In this document: one piece after another, positions 25,650 to 35,253 of the stretch
Layout of the letters: every line of letters begins with the position of its first letter
Numbering within the stretch: position 1 is the stretch's first letter
Assembly (NCBI RefSeq): GCF_000741785.1
Contig: NZ_JGZP01000014.1
Span: forward strand, 124,001 to 188,000
DNA: 64,000 nt
DNA from: Bifidobacterium stellenboschense
GTDB taxonomy: Bacteria > Actinomycetota > Actinomycetes > Actinomycetales > Bifidobacteriaceae
Direction: 5' to 3'
The notes under the pieces: model-generated
The model's input: only the letters and a program-made list of their open reading frames with translations
Database searches by the model: none
Told to the model about the DNA's origin: nothing
Position numbers and translations under genes: made by a program

Positions 25650-27149
25650 ATGGCTGAAAAACTGATGAAGTACGCCGATGCCACCAAGAAGTACGATGTG
25701 GTGTTCGGCCTGGAGACGCACGTCGAGCTGTGCACGAAGACCAAGCTGTTCTGCCCGGCCGAAGTAAGCTTCGGCGGCGAGCCGAACACCCAGCTCACCC
25801 CGGTGAGCCTCGGCCTGCCCGGCTCGCTGCCGGTCGTCAACAAGACGGCCGTCGACTACGCGATCAAGCTGGGTCTCGCCCTGCACTGCGAAATCGCCGA
25901 GTGGAGCCAGTTCGCCCGCAAGAACTACTTCTACCCGGACATGCCGCGCGACTACCAGATCTCCCAGTACGACAAGCCGACCAACGGCAACGGCTACCTG
26001 GACGTCGAGCTGGAGGACGGCACCGTCTTCCGCGTGCCGATCGAGCGCGCCCACATCGAGGACGACGCCGGCAAGAACACCCACGTGGGTGGCGCCGACG
26101 GCCGTATCGAAGGCGCCGACCACTCGCTGGTCGACTACAACCGCGCCGGCGTGCCGCTCATCGAGATCGTGACCAAGCCGATCGAGGGCGCGGGCGACCG
26201 CGCTCCGGAGATCGCCGGCGCGTACATGCGCGCCATCCGCGACATCGTGCGCGCGCTGGGCATCTCCCACGCCCGCATGGAGCAGGGCAACATGCGCGCC
26301 GACGTGAACGTGTCGCTGCGCCCCTCCGCGGACGCCCCGTACGGCACCCGTTCCGAGACCAAGAACGTGAACTCGTTCCGTGGCATCGAGAAGACCATCC
26401 AGTACGAGATCCGCCGTCAGGCCGCGCGCCTCGACGAAGGCAAGGAGATCCTGCAGGAGACCCGTCACTGGGACGAGGCCACGCAGACCACCGCTGGCGG
26501 CCGTCTCAAGTCCGACGCCGACGACTACCGCTACTTCCCGGATCCGGATCTGGTCATGCTCCACATCACCAAGGAGCACATCGCCGAGATGGAGGCGCAG
26601 ATGCCGGAGATGCCGCGCGAACGCCGCAACCGTCTCAAGGCCGAATGGGGTCTGACCGACCTGCAGCTGCGCGACATTCTCAACGCCGACGCCCTCGACC
26701 TGATCGAGGAGACCGTCAAGGCCGGCGCGACCGCCGGCGGCGCGCGCAAGTGGTGGCTCGGCGAGCTCTCCCGCGAAGCCAACGCGAAGGGCGTTTCGCT
26801 CGAAGAGCTGCCCGTCACCCCGGCCGACGTGGCCGAGGTCGAGAAGCTCATCGCCGACGGCAAGCTCAACGACAAGCTCGCCAAGCAGACCATCGCCGGC
26901 GTGCTCGCCGGTGAAGGCACGCCGGACGAGGTCGTCAAGAAGCACGGCTACAAGATCGTCGAGGACTCCGGTGCCATCGAGGCGGCGGTGGACGCGGCGT
27001 TCGAGGCCAACCCGGACGTCGTCGAGAAGCTCAAGAGCGGCAACATGAAGCCGATGGGCGTGATCATCGGCGCCGTGATGCGGGCGACGCGCGGCCAGGC
27101 CGACGCGAAGGCCGTCACCAAGATCGTCATGGGCAAGATCAAGGGCTGA
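25650..27149 (+). CDS. gatB: Aspartyl/glutamyl-tRNA amidotransferase subunit B
   Basis: 499 residues. The [18 protein letters not shown] start, the [18 protein letters not shown] block, [14 protein letters not shown] and the C-terminal YqeY-like tRNA-binding helices (KVVMGKIKG-type end) identify GatB. It activates the tRNA-bound Glu/Asp with ATP and transfers ammonia. AAGGAACAGGAAAG precedes ATG 25650. It closes the operon, followed by a terminator at 27171. Confidence 0.97.
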   Translation: MAEKLMKYADATKKYDVVFGLETHVELCTKTKLFCPAEVSFGGEPNTQLTPVSLGLPGSLPVVNKTAVDYAIKLGLALHCEIAEWSQFARKNYFYPDMPRDYQISQYDKPTNGNGYLDVELEDGTVFRVPIERAHIEDDAGKNTHVGGADGRIEGADHSLVDYNRAGVPLIEIVTKPIEGAGDRAPEIAGAYMRAIRDIVRALGISHARMEQGNMRADVNVSLRPSADAPYGTRSETKNVNSFRGIEKTIQYEIRRQAARLDEGKEILQETRHWDEATQTTAGGRLKSDADDYRYFPDPDLVMLHITKEHIAEMEAQMPEMPRERRNRLKAEWGLTDLQLRDILNADALDLIEETVKAGATAGGARKWWLGELSREANAKGVSLEELPVTPADVAEVEKLIADGKLNDKLAKQTIAGVLAGEGTPDEVVKKHGYKIVEDSGAIEAAVDAAFEANPDVVEKLKSGNMKPMGVIIGAVMRATRGQADAKAVTKIVMGKIKG

Positions 27150-27170
27150 TTGGCTGGTTCGGTCGGCTGA

Positions 27171-27203
27171 AGGGGTCGAGCGGGAAACCGCTCGGCCCCT
27201 TTG
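27171..27203 (+). terminator. Terminator of gatCAB
   Basis: AGGGGTCGAGCGG-GAAA-CCGCTCGGCCCCT followed by TTG; 13-bp stem with one G-T pair. Confidence 0.9.
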
Positions 27204-27267
27204 TCATGTGAGGAGAAGGGGCATCGCATGGATAGCTGCGTCTGTGGCCCCCGATGCGGCGGACCGG

Positions 27268-27312
27268 GACCACCCTCAGTCGGCTTTGCCGACAGCTCCC
27301 GCCGGCGGGAGC
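27268..27312 (+). repeat. Double-hairpin element, family I
   Basis: CCACCCTCAGTCGGC, stem GTCGGC-TTT-GCCGAC, then AGCTCCCGCCGGCGGGAGC. In the spacer before the GNAT gene. Confidence 0.85.
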
Positions 27313-27445
27313 AAAGGGTGAGGTGCGGAAAAGCGGTCAGGGGGCTTTCAGGGTTTATGCAGACGAGTAGGATAGTTTCGTCAATGATTGGTTTCAATGA
27401 GGCGATACCGATCAGGCGAACGAATGCGAGGGATTGGACAAGGAA

Positions 27446-28519
27446 ATGACTGAGCACACGGAAGCAACGGTGGCCGAGCCGCGGCGAGACCTGCCGGAGC
27501 GCATCGTGATTCCGCCCATCCGCGGCGAAATGGTGCATCTGCGTCCCGCCACCGTGGAGGATCTCCCCAAGCTCGACGAGCTGGAGGCCTTCAGCGGCGC
27601 CACCAAGATCACCGGCAAGGATGCGGCCGCCGAACGCGCCGTCGTCCACGCGTGGGTCCGTCGTTCCGTCGCCTGGACGGAAGGCCGGGCGCCCAGCGAA
27701 TCCGGCGTGGGTGATCCGGAATCCCGTCGCACGATGGCGTGGGCGTTGCTCACCGACGCCGACCACGACATGGACCACAAGACCGACGCCGCATCCACCG
27801 GCAACGTCATCGGCATGATCTTCCTCATCGACATCGACGGCTGGTCCAAGTCCGCGCGCATCCAGGTCATCCTCGGCGAGGACTACCGCGGCCGCGGCTA
27901 CTCGCGTGACGCGATGCCGCGCGTCATGACCTACGGTTTCGCGCCCGAACCCGCCGGCCTCGGCATGCACCGCATCTGGGTGGCCGTGCCCGAGCAGAAC
28001 TCGCGGTCCGTGTCCGTCTACCAGTCGCTCGGATTCGAGCCGTCCGGCACGTCGCGCGACGCGCTGTGGGATCCGGTCAGCGGCAAATACCAGGACCTCA
28101 TCGTCATGGACACGCTCGTCGACGAATACGATCCGATCCGCTCGCTCGACGCGTTCGGCATGCACGTCATCGAGGACAATCCCGGCGTGAAGGAGGCGCT
28201 GAGCGCGCGCGAACACTCGATCGCCATCCAGCAGCGTACCGACGGCGCGGCGCAGGACGCCGACGCGGACCGACGGGACGCGCGGCGCACCGCCGCCACG
28301 GACGCGCCGAGTCGCGACGACGCGCACCACATGACGCCCGACGAGGCGCGCGCACGCCTCGGACTGCCGCCGAAGCACACGGAACCGGCGACGGCCGCGC
28401 ACGCCGCCGAACCGGACGAGGAAAGCAACTGGCCGTACGGGCAGAGCGAACGCAAGACGTCCAAGGACGCGTGGTGGCGCACGCTCGGCCGCGGGCGCAA
28501 ACGCGAGTCGGAGAAATGA
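27446..28519 (+). CDS. GNAT-family N-acetyltransferase with a charged C-terminal extension
   Basis: 357 residues. The GNAT fold spans about 20-225: strand RIQVILGEDYRGRGYSRDAM holds the acetyl-CoA pyrophosphate loop (RGRGY), then HRIWVAVPEQNSRSVSVYQSLGF, the conserved C-terminal part. Residues ~240-357 are a hydrophilic Arg/Asp/Ala-rich tail, probably disordered. ATG 27446 is preferred (GAGGGA 12 bases upstream, or AAGGA adjacent); TTG 27434 is an alternative. The acceptor is unknown; relatives acetylate protein N-termini, antibiotics or amino acids. A hairpin at 28540 follows. Confidence 0.85.
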   Translation: MTEHTEATVAEPRRDLPERIVIPPIRGEMVHLRPATVEDLPKLDELEAFSGATKITGKDAAAERAVVHAWVRRSVAWTEGRAPSESGVGDPESRRTMAWALLTDADHDMDHKTDAASTGNVIGMIFLIDIDGWSKSARIQVILGEDYRGRGYSRDAMPRVMTYGFAPEPAGLGMHRIWVAVPEQNSRSVSVYQSLGFEPSGTSRDALWDPVSGKYQDLIVMDTLVDEYDPIRSLDAFGMHVIEDNPGVKEALSAREHSIAIQQRTDGAAQDADADRRDARRTAATDAPSRDDAHHMTPDEARARLGLPPKHTEPATAAHAAEPDEESNWPYGQSERKTSKDAWWRTLGRGRKRESEK

Positions 28520-28539
28520 CGGCAACGACGGATAGGGCG

Positions 28540-28561
28540 GGCTACCGCTACAGTGGTAGCC
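28540..28561 (+). terminator. Small hairpin after the GNAT gene
   Basis: GGCTACC pairs with GGTAGCC across an eight-base loop. No T-run. Confidence 0.4.
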
Positions 28562-28698
28562 GGTAGAGTACGACAGAACGAGACGGGCCGCATCGGCGAC
28601 GGGATTGCCGCGATGCGGTCCGTTGGTTTGCGAGGGACGGTGCGGCACGGAGCCGCGCCGGACCGGACGACCCAAGCATCGAAGGACAAGCGATAGAC

Positions 28699-29013
28699 AT
28701 GAGTGCCGAGGATCTCGACAACTACGAAACCGACGCCGAACTGGCGCTGTACAAGGAATACCGCGACGTCATCAAGCTGTTCACCTACGTGGTGGAGACC
28801 GAGCGCCGCTTCTATCTGGCGAACAAGGTGGACTTCAACGTGCGTTCCGCCGGGCAGGACGTCTACTTCGACGTGCAGCTCACCGACGCGTGGGTGTGGG
28901 ACGTGTACCGTCCGAGCAGGTTCGTGAAGAACGTGCGCATCGTGACGTTCAAGGACGTCAACGTGGAGGAAGTGCAGAAGACCGACATCGACATTCCGGA
29001 CGACATCCACTGA
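28699..29013 (+). CDS. DUF2469 family protein
   Basis: 104 acidic residues. MSAEDLDNYETDAELALYKE, the VVETERRFYLANKVD block and the YFDVQLTDAWVWDVYRPSRFV block match the small actinobacterial DUF2469 family, conserved across the phylum and of unknown function. GAAGGACAAG precedes ATG 28699. In mycobacteria the family member sits near rnhB; here the neighbours are a GNAT gene and an FAD oxidoreductase. Confidence 0.85.
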   Translation: MSAEDLDNYETDAELALYKEYRDVIKLFTYVVETERRFYLANKVDFNVRSAGQDVYFDVQLTDAWVWDVYRPSRFVKNVRIVTFKDVNVEEVQKTDIDIPDDIH

Positions 29014-29194
29014 CGGCATCCACCGACGATACAGGTGCGGCGCGAAGGGCGCGGCACGGGATGCGACGCTGGGTGTGCGGGCTGGTTGTGCGCCGATGCC
29101 TTTTCCTGGATGCCGGAGCGCATTGAGAACGTGCACAAGTTGGGGCATATGTGAGGAAATGCACAGGAGCGGCGTGCGGTTCCGGGCGCTCCGG

Positions 29195-29200
29195 TAGGAT
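29195..29200 (+). promoter_or_regulatory. -10 box for the FAD oxidoreductase gene
   Basis: TAGGAT, 31 bases before the Shine-Dalgarno-linked GTG at 29231. Confidence 0.5.
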
Positions 29201-29230
29201 ATGCGTGATTTTTGTTTTAAGGAGATGAAC

Positions 29231-30835
29231 GTGACCGACAAGCAATCCGTGGTGATCATCGGCGGCGGCCCGGCGGGCCTGACCGCGGCATGGGAGCTCA
29301 TCAAGGACGGCGGCGCCGACAAGTATGACGTCACCGTTCTGGAGGAGACCCGCGAATTCGGCGGTATCTCGCGTACCGTGAAGCATAACGGCAACCGCAT
29401 GGACATCGGCGGCCACCGTTTCTTCTCGAAGGACGACCGCATCATGGACTGGTGGAAGGACGTCCTGCCGCTGCAGGGCGCGCCCTCCTACGACGACAAG
29501 AAGCTCGGCCGCGAGCACGACATGGAGCCGGGCGGCCCCGATCCGGAGAAGGAAGACAAGGTGATGCTCAAGCGTCACCGCGTCTCCCGCATCTACTGGA
29601 ACCGCCACTTCTTCGACTACCCGATCTCCCTGAGCCCCAACACGCTCAAGGCGATGGGCTTCAAGCTGACCATGGTCGCCGGCTTCTCCTACCTCAAGTC
29701 GATGATCCACAAGCTCCCCGAAGACAATCTGGAGAACTTCTACATCAACCGCTTCGGCCGCAAGCTGTACTCGATGTTCTTCGAGGGCTACACGGAGAAG
29801 CTGTGGGGACGCCACCCCTCCCAGATCTCCGCCGACTGGGGCGCGCAGCGCGTCAAGGGCCTGTCCATCCTGGGCGTGCTCAAGAACGCGTTCCAGAAGC
29901 TCATGCCCAAGAAGCGTTCCAACGCCGAAGTGGAGACCTCCCTCATCGAGGAGTTCTGGTACCCGAAGTACGGTCCCGGCCAGCTGTGGGAGACCGTCGA
30001 GCACAACTGCGAGGCCGCCGGCGTCAAGGTCGTCACCGATGCGAAGGTCGTCGAGGTCCGTCAGGACGGCGGCCACATCACGTCCGTCGTGACCGAGGAT
30101 TCCGAAGGCAACCGCAAGGAGCTCACCGCCGACCAGTTCATCTCCTCGATGCCGGTCAAGGACCTCGTCAACGCGATCGACGCCGGCCGCGAGTCCGTCG
30201 ACGGCACGCACGCCCCCGCCGACATGGTCGAGGTCGCCAACGGCCTGCCGTACCGCGACTTCGTCACCGTCGGCCTGCTCGTCAAGCACCTGCGCCTCAA
30301 GAACACCACCGACATCCCCACCCTCGGCAACCCGCCGATCGTGCCGGACTGCTGGATCTATGTGCAGGACCCGGGCTACAAGGTCGGTCGCCTCCAGATC
30401 TTCAACAACTGGAGCCCGTACCTCGTCAAGGACGTCGACGACACCGTGTGGATCGGCCTCGAATACTTCTGCGAGGAAGGCGACGCCTTCTGGAACATGA
30501 GCGAGGAGGAGGCCACCAAGTTCGCCATCGCCGAGCTCACCCGCATGCACGTCATCGCCGGCCCCGCCGACGTGCTCGACTCGCACCGCGAACGCGTCAA
30601 GAAGGCGTACCCCGCCTACTTCGACACCTACTCGCGCATGGACGAGCTCGTCGAATACCTCGACGGATTCGGCAACCTCTACTGCGTCGGCCGCAACGGC
30701 CAGCACCGCTACAACAACATGGATCACTCCATGGCCACCGCCATCGAGGCCGTCGGCAACATCAAGTCCGGCAAGACCTCGAAGAAGAACGTGTGGTCCG
30801 TCAACACGGATAAAAGTTATCATGAACAGAAGTAG
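29231..30835 (+). CDS. FAD-dependent oxidoreductase, UDP-galactopyranose mutase / amine oxidase-like
   Basis: 534 residues. The Rossmann FAD-binding site VVIIGGGPAGLTAAWEL is at residues 6-22, followed by FGGISRTVKHNGNRMDIGGHRFFSK, typical of the flavin-containing amine oxidase/UDP-galactopyranose mutase clan. The middle block ENFYINRFGRKLY...GYTEKLWGRHPSQISADWGAQRVKG and the C-terminal NLYCVGRNGQHRYNNMDHSM are also conserved. The latter is the flavin-binding end. Close relatives are usually labelled NAD(P)/FAD-dependent oxidoreductase, and a role in cell-surface sugar metabolism is plausible. GTG 29231 is chosen because AAGGAG lies six bases upstream. Single gene with its own promoter and terminator. 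Confidence 0.85.
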   Translation: MTDKQSVVIIGGGPAGLTAAWELIKDGGADKYDVTVLEETREFGGISRTVKHNGNRMDIGGHRFFSKDDRIMDWWKDVLPLQGAPSYDDKKLGREHDMEPGGPDPEKEDKVMLKRHRVSRIYWNRHFFDYPISLSPNTLKAMGFKLTMVAGFSYLKSMIHKLPEDNLENFYINRFGRKLYSMFFEGYTEKLWGRHPSQISADWGAQRVKGLSILGVLKNAFQKLMPKKRSNAEVETSLIEEFWYPKYGPGQLWETVEHNCEAAGVKVVTDAKVVEVRQDGGHITSVVTEDSEGNRKELTADQFISSMPVKDLVNAIDAGRESVDGTHAPADMVEVANGLPYRDFVTVGLLVKHLRLKNTTDIPTLGNPPIVPDCWIYVQDPGYKVGRLQIFNNWSPYLVKDVDDTVWIGLEYFCEEGDAFWNMSEEEATKFAIAELTRMHVIAGPADVLDSHRERVKKAYPAYFDTYSRMDELVEYLDGFGNLYCVGRNGQHRYNNMDHSMATAIEAVGNIKSGKTSKKNVWSVNTDKSYHEQK

Positions 30836-30855
30836 TCGGTAGACGCATCCCGTTG

Positions 30856-30885
30856 AAGCCCCCTCGGTTCTCCGAGGGGGCTTTT
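30856..30885 (+). terminator. Terminator of the FAD oxidoreductase gene
   Basis: AAGCCCCCTCGG-TTCT-CCGAGGGGGCTT followed by TT: perfect 12-bp stem. Confidence 0.95.
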
Positions 30886-31037
30886 GCGTTGGTCGGCTCG
30901 ACGTTGTAGAGTGAGTGCAGTTCGCGGGCATTGCATTGCGGCGAACGTTTCGTAGCGGCCGAGGCCGCAATCACATTTCAGGCGCGTGCCGGTGCGGTAT
31001 GCCGTAACGGTGGGCGCTGTGGAAAGGTAAGAACACC

Positions 31038-33167
31038 GTGGCCAATAGCCAGAATCTTGAGGATATGAAGCTGCCGGAGCTCAAGGAGCTCGCCAAGCAG
31101 ATGGGTCTGCGCGGTACGTCCACCATGCGCAAGCCGGAGTTGCTCGCCACGCTGCAGGCGGCCCGATCCGGCGGTGCGGCCCCCGAAGGCGTCACCGTGC
31201 GCGCGCCGAAGAAGACCACGAAGGCCGCGAAGTCGACCGCCAAGAGCGCGAAGATCGCGGCGAAGACCGGCGAGCAGACCGCCGCCGAGCCGAAGACCGC
31301 CGCGACCGAGCAGGCCGCCGCCCCGGCCCCCGTCGAACAGAACGCCGCCGCACAGAACGCCGACGCGCCCGCGGCACCCGCCGAGTCTACCGCCGACAAG
31401 ACCGCGGAATCCGCGATCGACGCCATCGACTTCCCCGCGCCGAAGTCCCGTCGCAATGCGCGCAAGGACGATGCCGAGGACCGTCCGGCCCGCCGCGACC
31501 GCCGCACCAACGCCGCGGCCGACACGCCGCTCATCGACACCACGCATCTGCTCGACACGCTCGACCTCGGCAAGGCGACCGAGGAGCCGGAGCATCCGCG
31601 CGGCCGCCGCCACACCATCGACGAGAACGGCGACGAGATCATCGTCGCGAACGTGCGTCGCCGCCGTCGCCCGTCCGAGGAGAAGGAGCCGCAGGAGGAG
31701 GTCGTGCGCGACCTCGACGACATCCTCGCCACGCTCCCCACGCAGGACAACGCGCCGCGCAAGGACGACGACGAGGAGCCGCGTCGTGGCCGCAACGACC
31801 GCGCCAATCGCAACGACCGTCGCGACCGCGGCGACGCGCGCGACGATCACGCGGATCGTCGCGGCCGTCGTCTGCGCGGTCGCGGACGCGACTTCGACGA
31901 GCGCGACGACCGCCGCAACAACCGTGACGACCGCCGCGACATGGACCGCAACGACCGCGACGTGCGCGACCTGCGGTTCGACGATCGCGGCGACCGCAAC
32001 ATGCGCGGCGACCAGAACGATCTCGTGCCGGTCGCCGGCATCGTCGACGTGCTCGACTCCTACGCGTTCGTGCGCACGTCCGGCTACCTGCCGGGCCCGA
32101 ACGACGTGTACGTCTCGATGGGACAGGTCAAGGAGTACGGCCTTCGCAAGGGCGACGCCGTGCATGGCGCCATCCGCGCGCCGCGTGAGGGCGACCGCCG
32201 CAACCAGCGTCAGAAGTTCGTGCCGCTGCAGTCCATCGATTCGATCAACGGGATGACCGTCGAACAGGCGCTGAACCGCCCGCAGTTCAACAAGCTGACG
32301 CCGCTGTACCCGCAGGAGCGCCTCAAGCAGGAGACCACGCCGAACAAGCTGACCGGCCGCATCATGGACATCGTCTCGCCGATCGGCAAGGGCCAGCGCG
32401 GCCTGATCGTCTCCCCGCCGAAGGCCGGCAAGACGATCACGCTGCAGAACATCGCCAACTCGATCACCGCGAACAACCCGGAAGTCCACCTGATGGTCGT
32501 GCTCGTGGACGAGCGCCCCGAGGAAGTCACCGACATGGAGCGCACCGTGCAGGGCGAGGTCATCTCCTCGACCTTCGACCGCCCCGCCTCCGACCACACC
32601 ACCGTCGCCGAACTCGCCATCGAACGCGCGAAGCGACTCGTGGAACTCGGCCAGGACGTGGTCGTGCTGCTCGACTCGATGACCCGACTCGCGCGCGCCT
32701 ACAACATCGCCGCGCCCGCCTCCGGCCGCATCCTCTCCGGCGGCGTCGACGCGCAGGCCCTGTACCCGCCGAAGAAGTTCTTCGGCGCGGCCCGCAACAT
32801 CGAGAACGGCGGCTCGCTGACCATCATCGCCTCCGCGCTGGTCGAAACCGGCTCCAAGATGGACGAGGTGATCTTCGAGGAGTTCAAGGGCACCGGCAAC
32901 ATGGAGCTGCGCCTGTCGCGCGAACTCGCGGACAAGCGACTCTTCCCGGCCATCGACATCAACGCGTCCGGCACGCGCCGCGAGGAGCTCATCACTGCGC
33001 CGCAGGAACTGCCGGTCGTCTACCGACTGCGCCGACTGCTCGGCGGCATGGAGCCCGAGCAGGCGTACCAGACGCTCGTGCCGCGCCTCAAGAAGACCGC
33101 CACGAACCGCGACTTCCTCGCCGCGATCGTGCAGCAGACCGGCGGCGGCACGGTCAACGGCAACTGA
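31038..33167 (+). CDS. rho: Transcription termination factor Rho
   Basis: 709 residues, longer than the ~420 of proteobacterial Rho. A SAP-like N-terminus (LPELKELAKQMGLRG, about 10-45) is followed by a large low-complexity insertion (about 50-325) first Ala/Lys-rich, then Arg/Asp-rich (RDDRADRRGRRLRG-type). This is common in high-GC actinobacteria and may aid RNA binding. The RNA-binding OB domain follows (VAGIVDVLDSYAFVR), then the ATPase: Walker A SPPKAGKT, VLVDERPEEVTDM, VVVLLDSMTRLARAYN. Rho is the hexameric helicase that ends transcription. GTG 31038 has GGAAAGG upstream. Followed by a terminator and repeats. Confidence 0.96.
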   Translation: MANSQNLEDMKLPELKELAKQMGLRGTSTMRKPELLATLQAARSGGAAPEGVTVRAPKKTTKAAKSTAKSAKIAAKTGEQTAAEPKTAATEQAAAPAPVEQNAAAQNADAPAAPAESTADKTAESAIDAIDFPAPKSRRNARKDDAEDRPARRDRRTNAAADTPLIDTTHLLDTLDLGKATEEPEHPRGRRHTIDENGDEIIVANVRRRRRPSEEKEPQEEVVRDLDDILATLPTQDNAPRKDDDEEPRRGRNDRANRNDRRDRGDARDDHADRRGRRLRGRGRDFDERDDRRNNRDDRRDMDRNDRDVRDLRFDDRGDRNMRGDQNDLVPVAGIVDVLDSYAFVRTSGYLPGPNDVYVSMGQVKEYGLRKGDAVHGAIRAPREGDRRNQRQKFVPLQSIDSINGMTVEQALNRPQFNKLTPLYPQERLKQETTPNKLTGRIMDIVSPIGKGQRGLIVSPPKAGKTITLQNIANSITANNPEVHLMVVLVDERPEEVTDMERTVQGEVISSTFDRPASDHTTVAELAIERAKRLVELGQDVVVLLDSMTRLARAYNIAAPASGRILSGGVDAQALYPPKKFFGAARNIENGGSLTIIASALVETGSKMDEVIFEEFKGTGNMELRLSRELADKRLFPAIDINASGTRREELITAPQELPVVYRLRRLLGGMEPEQAYQTLVPRLKKTATNRDFLAAIVQQTGGGTVNGN

Positions 33168-33219
33168 GTGGGGGAGTCGGTTGGCTGGTCGGCTGATGTC
33201 TGATTGGCCGACCGACTGA

Positions 33220-33266
33220 CCACCCCCAGTCGGCTTCGCCGACAGCCCCCGCCAGCGGGGCGGATG
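33220..33266 (+). repeat. Double-hairpin element, family I
   Basis: CCACCCCCAGTCGGC, stem GTCGGC-TTC-GCCGAC, then AGCCCCCGCCAGCGGGGC; a broken second copy follows to 33325. Confidence 0.8.
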
Positions 33267-33338
33267 TCGAACGAGCCGGACCGGGACAGCCTTTATCCGC
33301 GACAGCCCCGCGCCGGGGGCGGATGACCGCCATTCCAC

Positions 33339-33371
33339 AGCCCTGTTCGTAACTGTGTTACGGACGGGGCT
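33339..33371 (+). terminator. Terminator after rho
   Basis: AGCCCTGTTCGTAAC pairs with GTTACGGACGGGGCT (two G-T pairs), three-base loop. Confidence 0.75.
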
Positions 33372-33691
33372 CGTTCGTTTCGGGCCGATTACCGGTGAGT
33401 ACACCGCGTTTCCGCGGGTTTTCGGGCGTCACCGGGCGGTTACACGGGAACAATGTGGCCGAATCACGCGACTCGTACCGTCGGGAACCAAGATTCAAGC
33501 GAAACGGTTCATACGAATCACAGCGAGAATCCCGACATCACCAGTCGTGGACACCATCTGCAATCCCGGCCATCCGGTCGGGGAATCCCATCGCAACGAT
33601 CGCCGCAACCGTGTCGAACCATCGACACGGCGGCGATTGGCAGCAATCGGCAGGCGGCGTCACGGCGTATAGAGAGGAACGTGATGAGGTT

Positions 33692-34963
33692 ATGAAGCAG
33701 GTACGAACGAAGAAGACACATACGCGGATCATGGCGTTGACGGCGCTGGTCGCCGCCGCATCGATGGCGCTGGCGGGCTGCGGTTCGTCCGGGTCGAGCG
33801 CGAGCGGCGATTCGGGCGGCTCCGGCACGTTCCTGGCGGCCGGACTGTTCCCGTCCACCGGCTCGATGGCGTACATCGGACCGTCCAACGTGGCGACGCT
33901 GAAACTCGCCGTGGAGGACATCAATGCGGCCGGCGGCGTGCTCGGCAAGGACGCGTCGAGCACCACCGCCGACACCTCCGACGCGGACCACGCCGACCAG
34001 AACACGGCCGCCGCGCAATCCGTGCTCACGAAGAACCCGTCCGTCGTGATCGGCCCGCCGTCCAGCTCCGTCGTCAAGAACAGCTACAAGCAGGTGACCG
34101 CGGCCGGCGTGCCGATGATCTCCAACGGCGCCACCTCCACCGCGTTCAGCGGACTCGACAAGCTCTTCTTCCGCACGATTCCGCCGGACACCGTGCAGGG
34201 CGCCGTGCTCGGCCAGGTCATCGCCCAGGCGGGCGTGAAGAACCTCGCCATCACGGTGTTCAACGACGAATACGGCACGTCGTTGCGTGACGTGGTCGTC
34301 AAGACCGTCGAGGACGCGGGCGTGAACGTCGTCTACGGCGAGAAGGACACCTTCGACCCGACCGAGACGAACTTCTCGTCGATCGCCACCGCCGTGAAGG
34401 CGTCCAACCCGGACGCGGTGCTCGTCATCGCGTTCGATCAGACCGTCTCGCTCGTCAAGGCGTTGAAGACCGCCGGCGTCGACACGCACAAGCTGTACAT
34501 GACCGATGGCAACACCGTCGACCATTCCGAGGACTTCGACGCGGGGCTCCTCGAAGGCACCATCGGCACCATCCCGGGCGCGCATCCGACCGACGAATTC
34601 CAGGCGCGCGTGAAGAAGATCGATCCGAAGGTCAAGGACTTCACCTACGCGGCCGAAACGTATGACGCGGTGGTGCTCGCCGCGCTCGCCGCGCAGAAGG
34701 GCGGTGCGACCGACGGCAAGACCGTGGCCAAGAACCTGCCCGCCGTGTCCGGCGTGGGCGGCGGCGAGAAGTGCGACTCGTACAAGGCGTGCCTCGCGCT
34801 GCTGAAGGACGGCAAGGACATCCAGTACAAGGGCCAGGCCAGCATCGGACCGTTCAACGACGCGCACGACCCGTCCACCGCGTCGATCGGCATCTACAAG
34901 TTCGGCGCCGACAACAAGCCGGTGTTCGACCACGCGCAGGAAGGCTCCGTGCCGAAGGCGTGA
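33692..34963 (+). CDS. Branched-chain-amino-acid-type substrate-binding lipoprotein (LivK-like)
   Basis: 423 residues. Lipoprotein signal: basic start MKQVRTKKTHTR, hydrophobic stretch, lipobox LAGC with Cys near residue 30, then Ser/Gly linker. The mature part is a periplasmic-binding-protein type I fold: AGLFPSTGSMAYIGPSNVAT, VVIGPPSSSVV, AGVPMISNGATS, FFRTIPPDTVQGAVLGQ, ending DAYKFG-like strands. It would capture an amino acid or similar ligand at the membrane for an ABC importer, but no permease or ATPase genes follow, so it works with a distant transporter or as a sensor. ATG 33692 starts the signal peptide; the upstream frame is not signal-like. Confidence 0.9.
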   Translation: MKQVRTKKTHTRIMALTALVAAASMALAGCGSSGSSASGDSGGSGTFLAAGLFPSTGSMAYIGPSNVATLKLAVEDINAAGGVLGKDASSTTADTSDADHADQNTAAAQSVLTKNPSVVIGPPSSSVVKNSYKQVTAAGVPMISNGATSTAFSGLDKLFFRTIPPDTVQGAVLGQVIAQAGVKNLAITVFNDEYGTSLRDVVVKTVEDAGVNVVYGEKDTFDPTETNFSSIATAVKASNPDAVLVIAFDQTVSLVKALKTAGVDTHKLYMTDGNTVDHSEDFDAGLLEGTIGTIPGAHPTDEFQARVKKIDPKVKDFTYAAETYDAVVLAALAAQKGGATDGKTVAKNLPAVSGVGGGEKCDSYKACLALLKDGKDIQYKGQASIGPFNDAHDPSTASIGIYKFGADNKPVFDHAQEGSVPKA

Positions 34964-35018
34964 GGTTTCGGGAGTTTGCGGCCGTAGTGAGTTCCGCGGA
35001 CGTAGACGTAATGGACAG

Positions 35019-35054
35019 GGGGTGGGTTCCGGACGACGTTCCGGAACCCACCCC
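35019..35054 (+). terminator. Terminator of the lipoprotein gene
   Basis: GGGGTGGGTTCCGG pairs with CCGGAACCCACCCC, eight-base loop. Confidence 0.85.
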
Positions 35055-35079
35055 TCGTCGTGTCGGAATGATGTCTCGG

Positions 35080-35187
35080 CGTACGTTTGCGACGGTATTT
35101 CGGGCGACCATCGTCGCAACGTACGCTGAGGAATCGTCAGTGTACGTTGGCGACGATGAAATCGGAAAATACCGTCACGAACGTACG
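35080..35187. repeat. Nested inverted repeat between convergent genes
   Basis: Outer arms: 35080-35100 (CGTACGTTTGCGACGGTATTT-like) and 35167-35187 (AAATACCGTC..AACGTACG). Inner arms: ATCGTCGCAACGTAC (35110-35124) and GTACGTTGGCGACGAT (35142-35157). All four arms are variants of one ~15-base word, GTACGTTNGCGACG, in alternating orientation. Could be a large double hairpin terminator or a protein-binding cluster. Confidence 0.8.
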
Positions 35188-35253
35188 CTACGTATGGGCG
35201 GGGACGTGTGTCACCCACGTGTAATGGAAACGGGCGGCCACAACACGGGCCGC

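Larger units (their letters stand above)
33168..33691. other. Spacer between rho and the lipoprotein gene
   Basis: Holds a family I element (33220-33266), the rho terminator (33339-33371) and about 320 further bases with no gene. These presumably carry the lipoprotein promoter and a long leader. I see no riboswitch that I recognise. Confidence 0.55.
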
